This document shows positions 1 to 10,660 of a DNA stretch of 64,000 nucleotides, in pieces (the first letter of the stretch is position 1; each line of letters opens with the position of its first letter). The notes under the pieces were generated by a model. The model was not told the DNA's origin. It saw nothing but the letters and a program-made list of their open reading frames with translations, and ran no database searches. This DNA is from Euborellia annulipes (lineage: Eukaryota > Arthropoda > Insecta > Dermaptera > Anisolabididae): contig JAKCPI010016853.1 in the NCBI GenBank assembly GCA_023213315.1, forward strand, positions 1 through 64,000, read 5' to 3'. Both the position numbers and the translations under genes were made by a program.

Positions 1-378
1 GTCAGGGATTTCAAGGATATGGAAATGGTGAATACCTTCCTACATTCAGGCCACCTCACTAACTTAGTGAAAGTTCAAGATTACAATAAGATTTCTGAAC
101 TCAGTAAAACACAGGACACTACGACCATAAAAAAAATAACATATGTTCTTCAAGAAAACTTAATAACTCAAATAAATTATCAAATAAAGCTGGAAGAATC
201 AAGGTCTAATCTCTACTTCTATTCTGAGGATGCGGACCAACTATACCAAAACATGATAAAAGTAATGGAAAACGCAGCCTTAGAATCGAGATATATAATA
301 AAAACCTGGGGAAAAAATGCTAGAGCAAACAAAATGTGGTTTGACGGGCAATGCTTGAGAGAGAAAAAAAAATACTAA
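1..378 (+). pseudogene. LINE ORF upstream part, open to window edge, frameshifted
   Basis: Frame 1 is open from base 1 to a stop at 376-378. The C-terminal residues (KMWFDGQC followed by basic residues) look like the linker between endonuclease and reverse transcriptase in LINE proteins. The protein should continue in frame 2, which is open from about 371 (reading NTKNIYKIWK). The switch lies at a run of nine A at 364-372, so a one-base slip in the homopolymer explains the break. A programmed frameshift is possible but less likely. Confidence 0.7.
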
Positions 379-2620
379 AAATATCTACAAAATATGGAAA
401 GCAGACCCTTCGGAAGTAAATTTAAAAAAATATTTAGAAGCAAAGAAAACATATATATCTACTATTAAACAAGCAAAAATAAATTACAACAAGGAGATAA
501 CAAACCAAATGGCACAAATAGAGAATGGACCCCAATTCTGGAACCTAGTAAGGAAAATGAGAAACATAAGGAGGAACGATGATAACATAAATATTACGAT
601 TAACCAGTGGGAAAAATACTACAAAGATTATTTTAAATTTAAAGAAATTAACCTTACCAGATACGTGACGCCAAAACATCCCCTTTTGGACCAAGAAATC
701 ACACTCGAAGAAGTACAAAATAGTATTAAAAGAAGTAAAAAAAGAAAGGCGGCTGGAACGGACAATATAAAAAACGAATTATTTAAATTACTTACACCGG
801 AGTGGGTTCACTATCTACAAAACCTATTCAACACGATTTTAAATAAAGAAAGTTACCCCAAAGAATGGTCAAAAATACAGATGAAATTAATTCATAAAAA
901 GGGAGAAAAAGAAAATTTAGCAAATTATAGAAATATTGCATTGATAAATAACATAGCGAAACTATTTAATAATATTTTGTCTGAAAGGATGCGAAGATGG
1001 GCTGAAGAGGATAATATCTTCTCAGAAAACCAAGCAGGATTCAGAAAACAGAGAGGATGTATAGACAATCTATTTGCATTAACTTCAATCATCTATCTAA
1101 ATACAAGACTAAAGGGAAGATATCTATATGCATTATTTGTTGACTTCGAAAAGGCATTTGATTCGATAGAACATCAACAATTATTTGAAACATTATACGC
1201 GCTAGGAATGAGCGGAAAAATGATAAACCTAATAAAAGACATGTACAGCAAAGCAACAATGATAATTGAATGGAAAGAAAAAAGCTCCAACGAAATTAAA
1301 ATAAGCAAAGGATTGTTACAGGGAGACCCCATGAGTCCTTACCTATTTTCTCTATATATAAATGATATGAAAAAATATTTTGAGGAAGAGGGACACAGAG
1401 GAGTAAATATAGATGGAACTAATGAAATGTTAGAATTGCTTTTCGCTGACGATTTAGTACTTATGGCCGATACAGAGATAGAAATGGAGAAAATAATTAG
1501 AACTCTTGAGACTTATTCTAAGGAAAAAAAAATAAGGGTAAATTTGAGTAAAACAAAAATCATCCCATTCAGGAAAACTGCAAATTGCAGAAAATTGAAA
1601 GAATTTTATTATAACGGGAAAAAAATAGAAATCGTTAATCACTACACATACCTGGGTGTTCCCCTGTCAGCAACGGGCAATTTCAAACTCGCAACGGAGA
1701 AATTTTCAGCAAAAGCAACAACGGCATTCAATAACGTAAGAAATATTCTAACAATGACAAAATCGGACTCTTGGGAAACAAAATTGAAACTAATGAACAC
1801 AATGGTGAATACAACAATGCTATACGCCGCAGAAATATGGGCCCTGGAAAATTGCCACAAACTTGAACAAACACAAAATAAATTTATAAAATCATTACTT
1901 CAGGTACCAAAAACAACACCAAGCGATTATATTCAACTGGAAACAGGTGCGAATACTATACAGGTATCAATAATAAAAAAAATAATAAACTGGTGGATAA
2001 AACTACAAAAAATGTCATCAGACAGAATTCCCAAGATATGTCTAAACAGACTAAAATATCTGGATAGTATCTCAAACGACTACAATAAAACTCTAAATTG
2101 GTACTCACAGGTAAAAAAAATGCTAAAGCCAATTAATATAACTCCAGAAAATATTAACGAGAAAAACTTAAACGAAATTATTCAAAAATTTGAAATCAAG
2201 AAAAAAAATGAGACAAAAGCAAGAGTAGAGAAGTCTAAATATAACGACTACTACAAAGAAATCTCCCCGGAAAACGGCCCAGCAAGCTACCTACTGATAC
2301 GAGCCACAATCAGGAAACATAGAATCATTGCCCAACTGAGACTCAGCAACGATAAATATTACATACAACTCATATATAAGGATCAGATTTGTAAAATCAA
2401 CCCCACCCAAAATTGCATTATGTGTAACTTAAAAGAAAAAGAAAATCTAACTCACATAATATTCAATTGTCCCATGTATGAACCCAGTAGGGAAAGGTAC
2501 TTAAGGGAATATAAATTTACAAATTTACCAACATTATTAATCATTGATGATTTAAAAAAGTTAAATAATGTAAGCTATTTTGTAGAGGAAGTGATAAAAA
2601 TGAGAAATTTGGTAAATTAA
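371..2620 (+). CDS. LINE reverse transcriptase (C-terminal part of ORF2)
   Basis: Copies the element RNA into DNA at a nicked target. Frame 2 is open from about 371; the first Met is at 509, giving 703 residues. Counting from that Met: conserved NYRNIALIN near 139-147; QAGFRKQRGC near 175-184; motif A FVDFEKAFDS at 210-219; motif B GLLQGDPMSP at 268-277; catalytic FADD at 312-315; the YLG motif of the thumb further on. A zinc-knuckle-like C636-x2-C639-x9-H649-x4-C654 lies near the end, as in several LINE clades. No RNase H domain is seen. The frame is intact to its stop at 2620. It belongs to the mobile element and not to a host gene. Function is sure; clade and activity are not. Confidence 0.9.
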   Translation, partial: NTKNIYKIWKADPSEVNLKKYLEAKKTYISTIKQAKINYNKEITNQMAQIENGPQFWNLVRKMRNIRRNDDNINITINQWEKYYKDYFKFKEINLTRYVTPKHPLLDQEITLEEVQNSIKRSKKRKAAGTDNIKNELFKLLTPEWVHYLQNLFNTILNKESYPKEWSKIQMKLIHKKGEKENLANYRNIALINNIAKLFNNILSERMRRWAEEDNIFSENQAGFRKQRGCIDNLFALTSIIYLNTRLKGRYLYALFVDFEKAFDSIEHQQLFETLYALGMSGKMINLIKDMYSKATMIIEWKEKSSNEIKISKGLLQGDPMSPYLFSLYINDMKKYFEEEGHRGVNIDGTNEMLELLFADDLVLMADTEIEMEKIIRTLETYSKEKKIRVNLSKTKIIPFRKTANCRKLKEFYYNGKKIEIVNHYTYLGVPLSATGNFKLATEKFSAKATTAFNNVRNILTMTKSDSWETKLKLMNTMVNTTMLYAAEIWALENCHKLEQTQNKFIKSLLQVPKTTPSDYIQLETGANTIQVSIIKKIINWWIKLQKMSSDRIPKICLNRLKYLDSISNDYNKTLNWYSQVKKMLKPINITPENINEKNLNEIIQKFEIKKKNETKARVEKSKYNDYYKEISPENGPASYLLIRATIRKHRIIAQLRLSNDKYYIQLIYKDQICKINPTQNCIMCNLKEKENLTHIIFNCPMYEPSRERYLREYKFTNLPTLLIIDDLKKLNNVSYFVEEVIKMRNLVN

Positions 2621-2828
2621 TTTAAGATGTAATTTTGTAATACTGTATTTATGAAAGTTTTGTATAAAGAAGTATGAGAAATGTTGTAAGTGAAAGAAAA
2701 AAAAAATGTAGGAGATGCTTGTTTTTATAAAATGTATATGAAATTATATGTAGCATGAGAAAAGAAAAAGAATAATATAATGTAACAAACTCACTCAATT
2801 TGTATAGCGAACTAGCTGGAACAAATAA

Positions 2829-2859
<31 letters not shown>
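2829..2859 (+). repeat. (ACTT)n 3' tail of the LINE
   Basis: Nearly eight ACTT units close the element and stop abruptly at ACTAGAC. A short tandem repeat as 3' end is typical of several LINE clades that lack poly(A), and it marks the right boundary. Confidence 0.8.
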
Positions 2860-2862
2860 AGA

Positions 2863-4690
2863 CTAATCCCTAAATTAGAGGTCACCTACTTTACCATAGA
2901 TGAAGAAACTGGCCCTAAGGAGACGTAGATATATAAAATGTTTACATATTCGTCAACATATGTATAGTATTCCTGCTGCTGATAAGTGAATATTCTTTTA
3001 TATTAATCTAATTCAATTCAAATATCTCTAATTATTTTGTGATTATATTTTTATAGAATCAACATCCAAGCTCATTGCTATTCTGCCCTACTAATATTCT
3101 AATTATTTTTAATAAGCTTATTTTTTGGGTTTCCACGGTATTTTTATTTTTAGTTACCATAATTCAATCATAAGAGATGAAGGGGACAGTAGTCTTCTCT
3201 CTGAGATTACAAAAATGAACCATTTACTAATTTCCATTCGTGTTGTCGATATCAAATTAATTAATTATTAGCAACGATGATTTCATTATTAATTAGGCCT
3301 AGTTATCGTGTCAGAATATGTGAAATACTTATTTAAACCTTTATCTTATTATCTGATTTATTTAAAAAAAAAAAAAAACTTACAATAAATTTAAAATCTT
3401 ATTAATATTAAAAGCCACACTCCGGGGAAAATAAAAATAAAATTTTTACAGTCAAGTCAAGCAAGTATGTTGATGATGATCATAGCCAATGAATTGATGA
3501 TATTTTTTTTCTATTTTTCGAAATTGGCAAAGTCTTCTCTTATGTTGAATTATTTTCTTCTTTTTTTCGTCTCCGCCCCCACTTAAGTTTTCTTGACTAG
3601 AATTGCATAATGTATATTTTTCGCAGCTTGTTTTAATAATTAGCCCGTTTCTATTCTTGAGATCGTTTCCTTCGGCCATATTGCTAAAAATGGAAGCATT
3701 CCCCCATTAAAGGCGCCAAATGGAAATACGCGTGTCCGCCATATTGTTTTTCCGTGTGTTTTATTGCTCACCTTTAAAAACTTGTAATTACCAGCTACAC
3801 ATTCTCAGTAATAACAAACATATGGATTTACAATTGTATTCTAATGAACAACATTCTGATCGAATTTACAGATCAAATATTTTTTCTGAAACTTATTTCT
3901 TCATATCATTAATATAAGTTGTATAGATATATGTATATAAACAAGCACGCTTAAAATTGGGTCTTGAAACGATTAACATGGCTTCAGATGGTATCTGAAT
4001 CTTCGCCATTGTAGTTCGAACACCATTTATCAACAAAACAGTTGATCATCATTATTTATTGATAGAGTCAAACAGAATAGATTTCTATTTAATCTTTTTT
4101 TTTATTTTAAAACAAAACCATCTTAATTATCGAGTTGAAATAAAATTGATCTATTGATTAGAAGACCATGTCGATTTTTTTTATTTTATTTATAATCACT
4201 TACTACGATCGTAAAATAATATCTTGCAATTCTAGTTTAATAAACTAATAATGCACTTAGAATTTAACAACTTCGAATTTGTAATTAACTTTAAATTTGA
4301 ATTTTATTATTTTCTCTATTAACTTTAACATGAACTATTAAACAGCTAACTTAAATCAGATATATGATAGGGAAGAATAGGTAATTAAAATTTAATGCAA
4401 CTTCGTTAAGAAAATTAACTCCCCAAGTAGTCAAGAAATAAAATGTTTTAGTTTTAAAAAATTTCTCTTTTTACGATTAGAAGATTCAAAATAAAAAGAA
4501 AAATTTATCATAAAGTAATTAATGAATGTCTTTTAATTAAAAAAAATTCTCAATTGCTTTTTCTGAGTAAGAAAAAAAATTAAATAAAATATAATAACCT
4601 ATATTTTAATAAATAAGCAAGCGGTCCTAGTGGCCTAGGTATATTTATTTTCATTTTTTAAGAATGAATACGATCCTCGATAAGGTTAAA
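2863..4690. other. AT-rich spacer, no gene
   Basis: Mostly A/T homopolymer-rich sequence. A less AT-rich patch at 3660-3780 holds two CCATATTG words and GGCGCCAAATGG, which look like regulatory words but are not enough to call a promoter. No coding or RNA gene seen. Confidence 0.5.
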
Positions 4691-4692
4691 TG

Positions 4693-4879
4693 GATATTTT
4701 TAACATGATTGTGAATATGCTTTTTGTTGGTGGGCCAAGTGCTCCATGACTCCAGGGAATCGAACCCAGGATCTCCAACCTTTCCGGGGCATATGTGTGC
4801 TATCTATTGCATCAGGCCATGGGGTGCTTGGAACCTACCAACAAAAAGCATAGCTACTCACAATCATGTTAAATATATC
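4693..4879 (-). mobile_element. Foldback element with internal tRNA-like promoter boxes
   Basis: Inverted ends of about 50 bp (AACATGATTGTGA, CTTTTTGTTGG) enclose a core. On the minus strand the core carries TGGCCTGATGC, similar to a Pol III A box, and GGTTCGATTCC, a perfect B box. The core resembles a tRNA-derived SINE head held inside MITE-like ends. It is not a functional tRNA: no acceptor stem is closed by the core. Confidence 0.6.
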
Positions 4880-6015
4880 TATGACTAGTCAAGTCCGAAT
4901 CGAGGTATATTGAATATCTTATACAAATATAGAGATCTCGAAAAATATTTAATTAAATGGATATTCTTTAATAATTAGGATTTATTTAAAGATTAAACTC
5001 CTTGTCCCATCACTTCAATTCAGAAAAAAATCTTGTTTGAGTAAACGCTCAGCACACAAATTCACCCCAGACTATTTATCTTTGATATCAGTACTTAAGA
5101 GTTAAATAATGCTATCCTATTTTCAATTTTAGCAAAATCTATAAACAAAAAAAAAATTAAATAAGCGATTTGGGTTCAGATTTATGCGAACAACATCAAA
5201 AAGTGAAAAAATAGAAATTAAGAAAAAAAAAATTTTTCAAAAAATAGAGAGGAAAAAAATGATAATAGAGAATTAGTCCATATCGCGATCATTAAAAAAG
5301 TGTTTAAGGAATTTTAGTAGAAATTAATAATCTCATATTTACTCTATAATAAACAAAATAGAATATTTTCCGGGAGATGAGGGCAGGCTGATTTTGAGCC
5401 ATTTGTTTGCAAAGTAACTTCCCCTCTCCCATCAAAATCAAGTTATAGGTGTCCACCTCGCCCAGAATTGTGCTCTTGATGTTTGTATTTGAACATTTGT
5501 TGAAAATAAATATCCCAAGTTATGGCCTTCTGGAGTCTGATCAATGCTGGCTGATTGGATTCGAAACCAGTTGGACCCCATCGAGGAGGAACGAAAGTGA
5601 ATGACCGATTGAACGAGTACTTCCCTCCAGAAAAGGATCTAGGACCCAGGGGTTAACATCGGTGATCGTACGAAAAAATTGTTTCATCATCATCAAGATG
5701 GGAACAAGATCAAGTCAAGAGCCTTTTGCCCTTCAAACAAAAGAAAATTCGACTAACTAGCAAGAGTAACAAACACATCAAGCTTTCAAAATTGTTATGA
5801 GTGAAAGATTTTCCCTTTGCCGCTTAATATTCACAGAATAGAGCTTATACAAAATAAGGATATTAATAAATATTTTTTGAAATTAACAACGATGAATTTC
5901 CCTAAAGGCCTAGGCAACACTTTAGTCTTATGATAGCTACTCCACTCTTACAATGAGTTTTCTAATTTGTTTTAAAATTATTTACAGCAAGAAGTGTGTG
6001 TGACAGTAGCAGTAA
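4880..6015. other. Spacer with one higher-complexity block
   Basis: AT-rich, except 5380-5720, which has mixed base composition, no repeat copies in this window and short open frames on both strands. It could be a regulatory segment or an unrecognised exon. No similarity was recognised. Confidence 0.4.
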
Positions 6016-6019
6016 CATC

Positions 6020-6261
6020 CAAGGGCGGATACAAGGGGGGGGATAAAGGGGATAATTACCCCTCTGAGATTTGAAAAAAATACTTTTTTTTCGAAAGAAA
6101 ATGTATTTTGAATGTAAAATTTTAAAAATGAAGACTTAAAAATTTGATTTATATATATATTCTGGTAAACAAGTACAGAATGACCCTTTAAATTACTGAA
6201 ATTAAGTGAAAAATTGTGAGACCAGTCACAGCAGATTCCCCCCTCCCCCGAGAAACTCTGG
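6020..6261 (+). mobile_element. hAT-type MITE (CAAGGGCGGAT family), right end lost
   Basis: Starts with CAAGGGCGGATACAAGGG and a G-rich run, and shares its interior with the copies at 31566 and 56568. The right terminal inverted repeat is missing: the sequence breaks after AAACTCTGG where the intact copy continues ATCCGCCCTTG. Confidence 0.65.
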
Positions 6262-6512
6262 CATGTCATTTATGAAGGTATCGTTTACTTACCGACCGAA
6301 GAGTTGTTGATGAAGAACGCTGGATGCCTTGTTTAAGATGAACACAAATCTCGTAGAATCGCCTTTCATGTCTGAAAAAAAGAGAATAATTTTTATTAAT
6401 ATTTATAAAAATAAGTAAATAAAAATATTAGGGGTCTATATAAATAAATAAAATAATTAGAACCTATTTTTGAAACAAAAATTTATTTTAAACTTACAGT
6501 TAGAAGTAGGTA

Positions 6513-6828
6513 TATATTAAAAGTACATCAGTAAAGTACTAGTACTCTTTGGAGGATTTTGTTCAAAAGCTTCGTGTCCATGCCAGGGAGGTGCCTATCT
6601 TAAATATAAAATTTCAACCTCCTAGCTGCTTTCGTTCTTGAGTTATTTTGTTCACAGACACACAGACAGCACACACACAGACAGACCATGTCGCGAAAAC
6701 CACTTTTTCGGACTCAAGGAACCTCAAAACGTGTATATCCTTCAAAATCTCTACATCAAATCTTTGACATGAATCCAATACTTTCTCTATATATTAACAT
6801 ATATATAGAGGTAAGAGAAAGTAAAAAA
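6513..6828 (+). repeat. Family A repeat, 3' half
   Basis: A dispersed repeat with many copies here. Its 3' half reads AAGTACATCAGTAAAGTACT, then GACAGACCATGTCGCGAAAA, then CATGAATCCAATACTTTCTC and ends in a small palindrome and GGTAAGAGAAAGT. This copy lacks the 5' hairpin half. Confidence 0.75.
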
Positions 6829-7371
6829 TATTGGTGGTCAGTCATTTTATTTTATTAATCATTTTAACACTCAGTTGACTAAATCGATGTCCTTTAGAAA
6901 CAAGAACTTTACCTCTTCTAATAATTAAATTATAATAATCATTTGAAAATATTTTCTCTTATAAAATATGCATATTAATTTTCATTTACATTTTATAATT
7001 AAATTTCTTTTCGAGGTCCATAAGCTAAATTTATCTGATCTAAAGTTAACGTCCAAATAATTAAATTCAATTAAAAAAAAAGTAAAATTGATATTGAATT
7101 CAAGTGAAGGGGAGACACGAAGAGTCCCAGTTTATTTTATTTTTTATAAGCACTCCTTTTGATTCACCTAATGTCATAATAAATATATATAAAATTTATT
7201 TACGACAGTGAAACTTTTTTAATATCCTTTTTTTTACTAACAGAGTAATTTATTATTCAATATGACATTAACAATTAAAAACATATTATTTTTCATAGAC
7301 CCTATACATATACACTCTCTAGTCTAAATTGATTAAAATATAGTAGTTTTTATAAGTAATTTTAAAAGACA

Positions 7372-7935
7372 AAATCTGGTGTGACTGGTCAAACAGCACA
7401 CAACTTTTTATTACCTTTGGTAAATGAAAGTTGTATTCTGTACTTGTCACACCAGATTTTTTTGGGACGACGTTAATTTATATAATTAAATATTTATTAA
7501 TTCATATACCCGAAAAAATAAGGAGGTGCCGGCGGGAGTCGAACCACGGATCCTCCAATTTGTACTCGGAGTGCCCAAAAATTGGTGGATCCGTGGTTCA
7601 ACTCCCGGCGGCACACCCTTATTTTTTCGGGTATATAAATTAATAAATATTTAATTATATAAATTTTAATTTAGTTTCTGTCATTATAGATGTAAAATTT
7701 ATAAATATAGAAAAACATTTATATTCTGTTACCATTGCATCCATTTCTCATATCTTTTCTATCAAGTACAAGAGTAAAGTGTGCTTCAAAAGATTTAAAG
7801 GACAAAATGAGAATATACATTTCAAAGAGGGTCCCAAAAATATTTGATTTTTGAATTTTAATCAAAATCGTTAGAACTATTTTCGAGGAAATAGAAAAAA
7901 AAACTAAAAATAGTACTTCAGTAAAATATTAGAAG
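7372..7935 (+). repeat. Family A repeat, 5' half, split by a palindrome
   Basis: Begins with the family hairpin (TCTGGTGTGAC ... GTCACACCAGA), is interrupted at 7475-7665, then continues through GTTACCATTGCATCC, a decayed form of the family palindrome GTTGCCATGGTAAC, to a degraded middle. Confidence 0.7.
7475..7665. mobile_element. Palindromic insertion carrying tRNA T-arm-like arms
   Basis: A near-perfect palindrome whose inner arms read GTGGTTCAACTCCCGGCGGC on the plus strand and the related GTGGTTCGACTCCCG on the minus strand. Both match a Pol III B box and tRNA 3' half. The outer arms are AT-rich with ACCCGAAAAAATAAG. It is flanked by a direct repeat TTAATTTA (7473-7480 and 7666-7673), consistent with an 8 bp target duplication inside a Family A copy. 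A decayed relative of the outer arm lies at 28243-28290. Confidence 0.7.
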
Positions 7936-7967
7936 TAGAAGAGTAAAAATATCATTATTGAAGAAAT

Positions 7968-8392
7968 AAAGTGAAAACTTTTATTTGATTCTCTCAAATT
8001 TTTTCGCTCTTCTTTCAGCATGTCGCGTTAAAAAGCCGTGACGTCACAAGTCGTGTAGACAAAAATAGGAAAGTTAAAATATCATATATATGACGAATTA
8101 TAAAAAATAATTTTGAGATTTAATTATTCAATTTTTAAATTGATAAAATATAATATTTAAAATAATTTAAAATGATTCAAATCTTCAATTACTAAATAAA
8201 TATTGTTCTCAGTTTTTAATATGCGTCTATTGATTTCTCATTATCAATCCCATTTTCCAATTATTAAGTTAAGATTAAAAACGCGATTTTAATATCCTTA
8301 ATTGATTAATTTTCTGAAAATTTTCAGTTAAACGCCTACGATCCGAAAAAAGTTTCACTTGCATCGTGTTTTCATAAAACCCCACAATGATT
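7968..8392. mobile_element. MITE E, empty copy
   Basis: About 425 bp, closely matching the two flanks of the palindrome at 36242-37426, so this copy shows the site before that insertion. Inner inverted ends AAGTGAAAACTTTT and AAGTGAAACTTTTTTC are visible. It carries a CRE-type palindrome TGACGTCA at 8039-8046. No coding capacity. Confidence 0.7.
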
Positions 8393-9140
8393 TTAATTAT
8401 AGTTTAAAAAAAAAAAAAACTTTAACGAGAAAATATGTCTTTAAAAATTTGATACAAATTATTTTTCTTTGTTAATGTTAAAATAAAAAATTTTATAACA
8501 AGAAAAAAAGTATTGAAGGTATCTTATTCTTCTTTAAAGAATAAATTAAAAAATTATAAATTGGAATTTTTTTTGCTCATAGTAATTCCGTCATGGTATA
8601 ACAAATTTCTCAGGGTTTAATGAATGAAAAATTAAGTATTTATTATTAACAACCAGAGGCTTCCTCTCTATATGGTCCACATTTTCTTAAAAGCCCATAA
8701 GAATTTCATTCTCCACTGTTAAAGAAATGGAATGTTAATTTCAAATAAAAACTTACTTAAAGCAGGCATTAAATAAAGAGTTAATAAGAAAGAGGCTTCT
8801 GAAAACAAGTAATAAACTATTATGAATTCACATTCTTAAAAATGTTTTCTTGTCTCAAGAATTTCTTACAACCAATATTTTCTTTTATAAAGAAATTATT
8901 TGTTAATTATAGAGTTAATTAAATTTTTTTTTTTTGTCGGATAATGAGCTTGAAGATAATTTTTAAAAGTGAAAAAGATTGTTAATGCAAATTTTATGAT
9001 TTGATTCAAGTATTAAAAATAATTAATACATTGATCCCTTGTAAATAAATATTTACAAAAAAAAAGCAATCTTAAAATTTTTTATAAAGAAAATTAGTTA
9101 ATCAATTTGGATATAAAAATTTTTATATTTCTACCTTTTA
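8393..9140. other. AT-rich spacer, nothing seen
   Basis: Long A and T runs with no open frame of note, no repeat recognised and no structure worth calling. Confidence 0.5.
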
Positions 9141-9143
9141 AAT

Positions 9144-9422
9144 CAGCGTTTTCCAAACTGGTGAGGCGCGCCTCCCTAGGGAGGCGCGGACTAGTCTAAG
9201 GGGAGGCGCGAATATTGGCCACCAAGATCAATTTTCCAAATGATTGCTAGTTTTATAAATAAAATAATAAAATAATTTAGAAAATTCTGGCACGGAGTTT
9301 TTAATTTAGTATTAAAAATTTTTGTTTTTGAATTATTTTATTAAATGGGGGGGGGGGGGGGGGCGTCATACGATTAAATATTTTTAAGGGAGGGTTGTAA
9401 CATAAAGTTTGAAAACCACCTG
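9144..9422 (+). mobile_element. hAT-type MITE (CAGTGTTTCCCAAA family), copy 1
   Basis: Starts CAGCGTTTTCCAAAC and ends GTTTGAAAACCACCTG. The interior has two GGAGGCGCG words and an 18 G run. The second copy at 11957 has the same interior. The CAGTG...TTTCCCAA type ends are typical of hAT elements. No clear 8 bp target duplication remains. Confidence 0.65.
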
Positions 9423-9511
9423 GCTATAAGTAAGACTCATACTAGAAAATTATACTATGTGTAAAACCCAAAGGCGGATCCAGGGAAGTTTCTCAGGGTT
9501 TTAATTTTTTT

Positions 9512-9548
9512 CTGACTAGTCGCGAAGCTCGCTGAAGGCGATAGCATT
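9512..9548 (-). mobile_element. Helitron 3' end fragment
   Basis: On the minus strand CGCCTTCAGCGAGCTTCGCG is followed by ACTAGT. This matches the hairpin plus CTAG terminus of the better Helitron at 16227-16783. Only the 3' end is recognisable. Confidence 0.4.
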
Positions 9549-9727
9549 GTTAATTATTTTATTTATTAGGATTGGATAAGTGGTTGAAAAATTGAAAAAA
9601 AAAAAATGTTTTTAAAATTTTTTTTTAGCTAAATCGAAGCCAAATAAATAGAAAACATTCAAAAAATAGCGTTTATTATTATTTTATTATATTAAGGGTT
9701 GTTTAGGAGGGATGAAGGGTTGATTAT

Positions 9728-9979
9728 GCCCTCGGGGCATGGCGTAGAGGTTAGCGTGCTAACCTCATATACCAAACGTCGCGGGTTCGGACCCCAGGCT
9801 GTCCGATGATTTTATTTAAGCCAATTGGATACCAAATGGCTTAAATAAGAATGCCTGGACCCCATATATGTATATTTATCAATAACGGATATCGTAAAAA
9901 GTCTTATATGGCCTGAGCTGCCGAAAAGACTGTGTGAATGTGTGTGTGAGTGTGAGTGTGAATGAGAAAAAGTGTGAAT

Positions 9980-10020
<41 letters not shown>
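9728..10020 (+). mobile_element. tRNA-derived SINE, intact copy
   Basis: Head GCCCTCGGGGCATGGCGTAG contains an A box (GGCGTAGAGGTTAGCG) and is followed by a B box (GGGTTCGGACC). A shared body follows with AAGCCAATTGGATACC and TATGGCCTGAG, then a TGTGTG-rich stretch and a long poly(A). It is flanked by a perfect 11 bp direct repeat GGGTTGATTAT (9717-9727 and 10021-10031). This is the best copy of the family and likely young. Confidence 0.9.
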
Positions 10021-10023
<3 letters not shown>

Positions 10024-10031
10024 TTGATTAT

Positions 10032-10644
10032 TTGAGAAAGGCCTTGGAATATTCCAAATCACTTGTTGACATTCTTTTTCAGCTCTAAATATAGTTAGAT
10101 AAGAGCAAAAGGTATTTTTTTACTTTTAATAAAAAGGGAATTGTTATTTTCATCTGTTTTATTCCTATACAAACAGAGAGAGACAAGTCTATCTCTCGTT
10201 CAGTCGAGTGCGCGGCCTGCCAGCAGGCGCTGTTCTTTTTTTGTGTTTTAAGTGAATCAAAGTGAATAATTAATATAGTGTAACCCACCCTGACCACTCC
10301 GTTAGCCAACACACCCTCTTGAGAGTCTTATTAAAGGTAATTATTATGCATTTTATCGTTGAAAAGAAACAAATAATTTGACTGTGAAAAACGATTCTTT
10401 TGAATATGAAATTAAATATTTTGTATTTCACTAAGGGTAGAGGGAGAATATAAGCTGTTGAAAGGGGGAGGGGGAGTGTATGTGTCATTGAAAAAAAAAT
10501 TAGTTTTTTATTTTTTATCTTAAGTCACCATTATTTACCATTATATAGGTACTTTCTATATGGCCTATATTTTTGTTAATCATATTTCCTTAATATACTT
10601 TTACACAGGGGTGGATTAAGGGTTGAAAATTAAAATAAAATAAA
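10032..10644. other. Spacer, no gene
   Basis: Mixed AT-rich sequence. A hAT-like left end CAGGGGTGGATTAAGGG sits at about 10606, with no matching right end found. Confidence 0.45.
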
Positions 10645-10660
10645 AATTAAAATAATTATT

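Larger units (their letters stand above)
1..2859 (+). mobile_element. Non-LTR retrotransposon (LINE), 5' end outside window
   Basis: The element enters from the left edge already inside its coding region and ends in an (ACTT)n tail. It holds the linker after the endonuclease, a long reverse transcriptase frame and a 209 bp 3' untranslated region before the tail. No RNase H domain follows the reverse transcriptase; a CCHC motif lies near the C-terminus instead. The clade cannot be fixed by eye (R1/LOA/Jockey-like are candidates). One frameshift and an otherwise open frame suggest a fairly recent insertion. Confidence 0.85.

Noticed and set aside
1..2859. Retrovirus or endogenous virus
   Set aside because: The reverse transcriptase is of LINE type, with no LTR, protease, integrase or envelope.
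7540..7620. True tRNA pair in the palindrome
   Set aside because: Only 3' halves are present, with no acceptor stem closure or 5' half.
9728..9810. True tRNA gene
   Set aside because: A and B boxes are present, but the body and poly(A) and the many copies show a SINE.
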